A DNA stretch of 64,000 bases, from NCBI GenBank assembly GCA_031553595.1, contig JAVBLI010000025.1, positions 1 through 64,000 on the forward strand, read 5' to 3'. Shown here one piece after another: positions 59,897 through 64,000 of this stretch. The notes below the pieces were generated by a model. The model did not search any database and had not been told where the DNA came from. It was given only the letters and a program-made list of their open reading frames with translations. Every line of letters begins with the position of its first letter. Position 1 is the stretch's first letter. This DNA comes from RGIG3701 sp031553595. GTDB taxonomy: Bacteria > Planctomycetota > Planctomycetia > Pirellulales > Thermoguttaceae. The position numbers and the translations under genes were made by a program.

Positions 59897-61725
59897 TGAC
59901 CACAGAAAAACAAGACCTTTTCGATAGTTCCGACGCGAATCGCGGGGCGTTTGACTTAGCGCATGCCAAGCGGGTGACGTTTCAGGGGACGTTTAAATTG
60001 GAGCGCGGCGGCGAGCTGCAAGACGTGACCGTCGTGTATGAGACGTATGGCAAGTTGAATGCCGACAAGAGCAACGCGGTGCTGATTTGCCACGCTTTGA
60101 CGGGCGACTCGCACGTCGCGAGGCACGACCAGCACGACCATCCCGGGTGGTGGGACATTCTGGTCGGGCCGGGGAAATCGGTGGACACGAACCGGTATTT
60201 CGTGATTTGCACGAACACGCTGGGCAGTTGCCGGGGGACGACGGGGCCGACGACGGTGAATCCGCAGACGGGCGTGCCGTATGGGGCGGACTTCCCGGTG
60301 GTGACGATGGAGGACAACGTCCATCTGCAAAAGCAGCTCGTCGACCATCTCGGCATCAAGAAGCTGCTGGCGGTTATCGGTGGCTCGGTGGGCGGCATGA
60401 TGGGCCTGATCTGGAGCGTGCGGTACCCAGAGTGTGTGCAGGGCGTGGTGGCGGTGGCGACGACGTCGTGCCTGACGAGCCAGTCGCTGGCGTTCGACAT
60501 TGTGGGCCGCAATGCGATCACGTCCGACCCGGACTTCGCGGGCGGCAATTATTACGGCAAAAAGCCCCCGAAAGTTGGCCTGGCGCTGGCACGCATGCTG
60601 GGGCACATTACGTATCTGTCGCGCGAGGCCATGATGCGAAAATTCGACATGGATCGCGATGCGCCGAGGCCGATGGAGTCGGAGTTCGAGACGAATTTCA
60701 CGGTCGGGTCGTATCTGGCCTACCAGGGCGCGAAGTTCAACGACCGTTTCGACGCGAACAGTTACATCGCCATGACGCGGGCGTGCGACCTGATGGATTT
60801 CGGCAGCGACGTGGAGCGAATCGCCGAGAATCTCGACGCGGCCCAGTGCCGCTGGCTGGTGCTGAGCTTTTCCAGCGACTGGCTCTTCCCACCCTTCCAG
60901 TCGGAGATGATCGTCGACGCCCTGATCGCCCGCAAAAAACCCGTGAGTTACTGCGAAATTGAAAGCGACTGCGGCCATGACGCCTTTTTGCTGCCCAACC
61001 AACTGAGCACTTACGGCGGCCTGATCGAAACCTTCATCGCCAACCTGCACGACGAACACTGCGGCGCCGACCCGCAGGGCAGGGCGGATGTCGCCGTTTC
61101 CGCAGTCGGCGATACCGTGGAGTGTTCGCTGGACGGCCGACTGGATTTCGAGTCCATCCTAAACCTGATTCCGCGCCACGCCAGCGTGTTGGACCTGGGC
61201 TGCGGCAACGGCGATTTGCTCTCGCGGCTGCGGAAACGTTCCGACAAAAGTCGCCTGCTGGGAGCCGAGAACAGCGAGCGGGCCATCCAGAAATGCGTGT
61301 CCCGCGGGCTGGACGTGATTTATAAAGACCTCAATCACGGGCTGGCGAATTTTTACGACCGGCAGTTCGAGTACGTCGTGCTCTCCCAGACCCTGCAAAC
61401 GATCATGGATGTGGAACGGCTGCTGGAAGAACTGCTGCGCGTTGGCCGGCGGGGAATCGTGAGCTTTCCGAACGCGGCGTACCTGCCGTGGCGCGAGCAG
61501 CTTTATCATGAAGGCCGGATGCCGGAAATTGGGTGTGACGAGCACGCGCGGTGGTATGATACGAAGAACGTGCGGTTTCTGACGATCGCCGACTTCCAGG
61601 CATATTGCCGCAAGATGGGGTACACCATCCTCCAGCAGGTGGCCCTGAACACCCAGACCGGCGAGGAAGTGACCGAGCAACCGAACGACAACGCGACCAT
61701 GGCGATCATGGTGCTCAGCCGGTGA
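59896..61725 (+). CDS. Homoserine O-acetyltransferase fused to MetW
   Basis: A 609-residue fusion. Residues 1-380 are MetX: CHALTGDSHV, NTLGSCRGTTGPTTVNP, nucleophile elbow GGSVGGMMGL, Asp in FSSDWLFPP and His in SDCGHDAFLLP, a complete triad for transfer of acetyl (or succinyl) to homoserine. Residues 410-609 are MetW, a SAM-dependent methyltransferase-fold protein (LDLGCGNGDLLSRL, SFPNAAYLPWR, EHARWYDTKNVRF). In most genomes metX and metW are adjacent but separate. MetW is thought to assist MetX. It is translationally coupled to an unrelated upstream trio and ended by a bidirectional terminator. Confidence 0.9.
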   Translation: MTTEKQDLFDSSDANRGAFDLAHAKRVTFQGTFKLERGGELQDVTVVYETYGKLNADKSNAVLICHALTGDSHVARHDQHDHPGWWDILVGPGKSVDTNRYFVICTNTLGSCRGTTGPTTVNPQTGVPYGADFPVVTMEDNVHLQKQLVDHLGIKKLLAVIGGSVGGMMGLIWSVRYPECVQGVVAVATTSCLTSQSLAFDIVGRNAITSDPDFAGGNYYGKKPPKVGLALARMLGHITYLSREAMMRKFDMDRDAPRPMESEFETNFTVGSYLAYQGAKFNDRFDANSYIAMTRACDLMDFGSDVERIAENLDAAQCRWLVLSFSSDWLFPPFQSEMIVDALIARKKPVSYCEIESDCGHDAFLLPNQLSTYGGLIETFIANLHDEHCGADPQGRADVAVSAVGDTVECSLDGRLDFESILNLIPRHASVLDLGCGNGDLLSRLRKRSDKSRLLGAENSERAIQKCVSRGLDVIYKDLNHGLANFYDRQFEYVVLSQTLQTIMDVERLLEELLRVGRRGIVSFPNAAYLPWREQLYHEGRMPEIGCDEHARWYDTKNVRFLTIADFQAYCRKMGYTILQQVALNTQTGEEVTEQPNDNATMAIMVLSR

Positions 61726-61780
61726 AACGCCCGCCGCACGGATACCGCCCGTGCGTTATCTTACCGCCTTCCGCCCAAAA

Positions 61781-61811
61781 AAAATGGCTTGCATTCGCTG
61801 CAAGCCATTTT
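61781..61811. terminator. Bidirectional terminator between metXW and tRNA-Leu
   Basis: Stem AAAATGGCTTGCA (61781-61793) / TGCAAGCCATTTT (61799-61811), loop TTCGC. T runs follow on both strands (TTTTTT to 61813 on plus; the A run before 61781 on minus), so it can end both the metXW transcript and the tRNA transcript. Confidence 0.88.
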
Positions 61812-61814
61812 TTA

Positions 61815-61897
61815 TAGCCAAGACGGGACTCGAACCCGTACTCCAGTGAAGGAACGGGATTTTAAATCCCGAGCGTCTGCCATTCCGCCACTCGGCC
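61815..61897 (-). tRNA. tRNA-Leu (anticodon UAA)
   Basis: An 83-base cloverleaf with long variable arm. Acceptor GGCCGAG / CTTGGCT, anticodon arm CGGGA-TTTAAAA-TCCCG with anticodon TAA, T arm ACGGGTTCGAGTCCCGT, discriminator A. The CCA end is not encoded. Type II tRNA with a class-specific long variable loop, as expected for Leu. Confidence 0.93.
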
Positions 61898-62062
61898 ACT
61901 GAAAAAAGCGGGATTTCGGGCGGGGCCTGTAAATCCACACTGTTTTCATAAAAATTTTAGCAAAAAGCCGGGCTTTTTTCAAGGAGGGGTGGAAAAACAG
62001 GGGAGGGCAGGGTATTATGAATATAGCCAAGTCGTTTTAAGGGCCAGTCTTCATTTTGATGG

Positions 62063-62208
62063 AGGCAGGCTTCAAGCTGAAAGCTACAAGCTGTAAGCTT
62101 TCTAAACTTCGTGTTAATTTTTCTGCCAGCGAATACGTATACGCAGTTTCAAAAATCCGGCCGGAGGCACAGCCGGTGAGCTTGAAGCTTGTAGCTTATA
62201 GCTTGCCG
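62063..62208. repeat. AAGCT-rich long inverted repeat
   Basis: Left arm (62064-62100) made of CAAGCTGAAAGCTACAAGCT-like units, right arm (62179-62207) GAGCTTGAAGCTTGTAGCTT-like, its approximate reverse complement, with a 78-base spacer. It lies in the 374-base gap between tRNA-Leu and the TPR gene. Confidence 0.65.
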
Positions 62209-62271
62209 CCGGTCGCAATCAGGAAAATGCGTCCGTTTTCACCCCGGAATGAGTATATAAAGGGCTTTTCG

Positions 62272-64000
62272 ATGAAATATTTCGCGACTTTTCTGGCGTT
62301 TTTGGTGATTTTTTGCGTTTCCGGCGCAGCGTCGGCCCAGGACGGCTCGTATCCGCAGCAGTCGTACTGGCGGGCGATGGCGATTTATGCGGACGGCGAG
62401 TACGAGGAGGCGATTAAGGCGTTTCAGGGCGAGGTTCGCGGCGGACTGAAGCAGGGGCCGGGGAATTTGTGGCTGGATTCGCTGTGTGCGTCGGCGATGC
62501 TCGGCGAGTCGTATTATCAGATGGGGCGTTATGCGGCGGCGCTGGAGCAGTATAACCGGGCGATCATGATTTATTTGCAGCAGCCGGACTGGCTGGAGCG
62601 GATTCAGGATGCGCCGGCGCCGGGGCGGAATCCCATGCAGACGCGGCCGCCGTGGGGCGAAACGAAACCGAATCGGCAGTTGACGCGGGTGCCGAAAAAG
62701 GTGCAGATCCTTTTCGGATTTCTGGATAACAGCGACCCGCGGAAGCATGGTGGGCTGATCGCGATGCCGTCTTTGCATGCGCTGCAGGCGGACGAGGTGA
62801 TGCGGTGCACGGCGCTGGCGATTCGTCGACGTGCGGAGCTGCTGGGGCCGCTTTCGGCGGGGGACGATCTGAATGTGAAGATGCTTTCCCTTTTGAATCG
62901 TCAGCGGGCGGCGATGGCCGGGAGCTGGATGCAGGCGTGGGTGGATGTAATTACGGGGTTTACGCTTTTCGCATCCGGGCGGGATGCGGAGGGGACGAAC
63001 GTCGTGATGCGGGGCATGCTGATCGCTGGCGGCGAGCATGCGCTGACGGCCATGGTTTACGCCGAAATGGGGCGCCAGAAGCTGCACGCTTCGGATTACC
63101 AGAACGCGGTGAAGTTATATTTGGAGGCGGCCACGCTGGCGTATTATTTTGAGGATGTGGTGATGCTGGAGGAGGCACTGGCCGGGGTGGCGGAGGCGTA
63201 TTATCACGCGAATCAGCCGCAGGTGTGTCCGGCGGTGGTGGCGGCCGAGCAGTGGGCGAAACTGAAGCGGCTGCCCGTGCTGCGGACGTCCCTGCTGATT
63301 TCGCTGGCCGAAGAAAACCTGCGGCGGAATCAGTTGCCGGCGGCTGGCGCGTGCCTGGTGGAGGCCGGAAAAACCATGGGAAGGCGTACCATGCAGCAGG
63401 GGAAAATCGGGGCACGCTGGAATTTTTTAAGGGCCCGCGTGGCGTTTCGGGATCAGTCGCAGGCAGGGCAGAAGCTCGGACAGCAGGCCATCCAGGCGGC
63501 CATGGGGTTCATGCAGAGCGGCTCGGTGTGGAATTTTCAGCTGACGATGATTGATGACATGTACCTCGCGGGCGGCATGACGGACCGTAAGGCGGACGAG
63601 ATTTATGATAAACTGCTGAAAGAGCCCACGGCGAATGACTGGGCGCTGCATCCCATGGAATCGCTGGCGTTTCTGATAATTCACCGCCCGGTTTCGTGGG
63701 AGAACTGGTTCTGGGCCGCTTATGCGCTGAACCGGAAGGAGAAGGCGCTAGAAATCGCGGATCGCGCGCGGCGGGCGCGGTTTCTGAATACGCTGGGTTA
63801 CGGCGGGCGGACGCAGGCGCTGCGGATGCTGCTGGAACTGCCTGAGGCGGAGCTGAATATTTCCCAGCGGCAGCGGCGGACGGACATCCTCACCGATTAC
63901 CCGGCGTATGCCGCCCTGGCGAAACAGGCGGGGCAGTTGCAGGCGGGGTTAAAGCGTCTTTCGCTGCCGCCACAGGACAAGGAAAGTGTGCAGACGCTGA
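62272..64000 (+). CDS. Exported TPR protein, N-terminal part (continues beyond window)
   Basis: At least 576 residues, open to the window edge. A signal peptide (about 1-23, ending ASA) is followed by helical repeats with TPR-like spacing: IYADGEYEEAIKAFQGEV (about 38-55), GESYYQMGRYAAALEQYNRAI (about 75-95, cited by GESYYQMGRY) and later segments such as LEEALAGVAEAYYHANQ. The segment ALEIADRARRARFLNTLG near residue 500 is like the region that precedes the CHAT peptidase domain in many planctomycete and cyanobacterial proteins, so a CHAT domain may follow outside the window (inference). GGGC with AAAGGG lies before the ATG. Confidence 0.72.
   Translation, partial: MKYFATFLAFLVIFCVSGAASAQDGSYPQQSYWRAMAIYADGEYEEAIKAFQGEVRGGLKQGPGNLWLDSLCASAMLGESYYQMGRYAAALEQYNRAIMIYLQQPDWLERIQDAPAPGRNPMQTRPPWGETKPNRQLTRVPKKVQILFGFLDNSDPRKHGGLIAMPSLHALQADEVMRCTALAIRRRAELLGPLSAGDDLNVKMLSLLNRQRAAMAGSWMQAWVDVITGFTLFASGRDAEGTNVVMRGMLIAGGEHALTAMVYAEMGRQKLHASDYQNAVKLYLEAATLAYYFEDVVMLEEALAGVAEAYYHANQPQVCPAVVAAEQWAKLKRLPVLRTSLLISLAEENLRRNQLPAAGACLVEAGKTMGRRTMQQGKIGARWNFLRARVAFRDQSQAGQKLGQQAIQAAMGFMQSGSVWNFQLTMIDDMYLAGGMTDRKADEIYDKLLKEPTANDWALHPMESLAFLIIHRPVSWENWFWAAYALNRKEKALEIADRARRARFLNTLGYGGRTQALRMLLELPEAELNISQRQRRTDILTDYPAYAALAKQAGQLQAGLKRLSLPPQDKESVQTL

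Overview
The window looks like a chromosomal segment of a moderately GC-rich bacterium of the Planctomycetes-Verrucomicrobia-Chlamydiae group, most likely a planctomycete living with little oxygen. This is inferred from gene content only: four PEP-CTERM surface proteins (two of them giant lectin plus beta-solenoid proteins), a transmembrane Ser/Thr kinase beside a GYF-domain membrane protein, a simple leucine-rich-repeat secreted protein, Tat-exported Gfo/Idh/MocA and DUF362 proteins, and anaerobe-type genes (rubrerythrin, polyferredoxin, a GGGtGRT protein with a NifU-like partner). A lone FliM suggests a flagellum encoded elsewhere.

Layout. 0-7 kb: end of an IS630 transposase, then two large PEP-CTERM genes on the minus strand. 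7-10.5 kb: tartrate/D-malate dehydrogenase and an alkylation-repair pair (Ogt, Ada-AlkA). 10.9-17.2 kb: GYF protein, kinase, alpha/beta hydrolase, CAP-like protein, diaminopimelate decarboxylase. 17.5-22.7 kb: a redox-stress block of Fur/PerR-type regulator, di-haem peroxidase, Tat metallophosphoesterase, mono-haem cytochrome and rubrerythrin. 22.8-32.8 kb (minus): a GH13 enzyme, a coupled cluster of three paralogous membrane proteins (two carrying a PstS-like domain) with a radical SAM protein, acylphosphatase, FliM and ProA. 33-46.5 kb: LamG-like protein, GH2 hydrolase, a lectin/PA14 PEP-CTERM protein, DUF362 plus polyferredoxin, Gfo/Idh/MocA oxidoreductase, K+/H+ antiporter, LRR protein. 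47-53.7 kb: Tgt, RarA, FtsH and a lower-GC PEP-CTERM gene. 53.9-64 kb: GGGtGRT/NifU-like pair, PurH, acetolactate decarboxylase, a nucleotidyltransferase gene pair overlapping into a MetX-MetW fusion, tRNA-Leu(UAA), and the start of a TPR protein that runs off the window.

The most striking non-genic feature is a family of at least 15 copies of a ~120-185 bp palindromic element placed in intergenic gaps. It has nested arms (outer AACAGCAGCCGGGAGCGGAGCG / CGCTCCGCTCCCGGCTGCTGTT, written here in two halves of the hairpin; inner GAGACCGGAT / ATCCGGTCTC). Paired changes in the two arms indicate that the stem is conserved. The best-preserved copies begin with TAGAGCA and end with TGCTCTA, the same end seen just after the IS630 transposase remnant at the left edge. 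Several copies end exactly in the TA of a neighbouring stop codon. This suggests a MITE-like family moved by an IS630-type transposase with TA targets, and possibly co-opted as transcript 3' ends. Three further inverted-repeat families and several simple-repeat tracts occupy other gaps.
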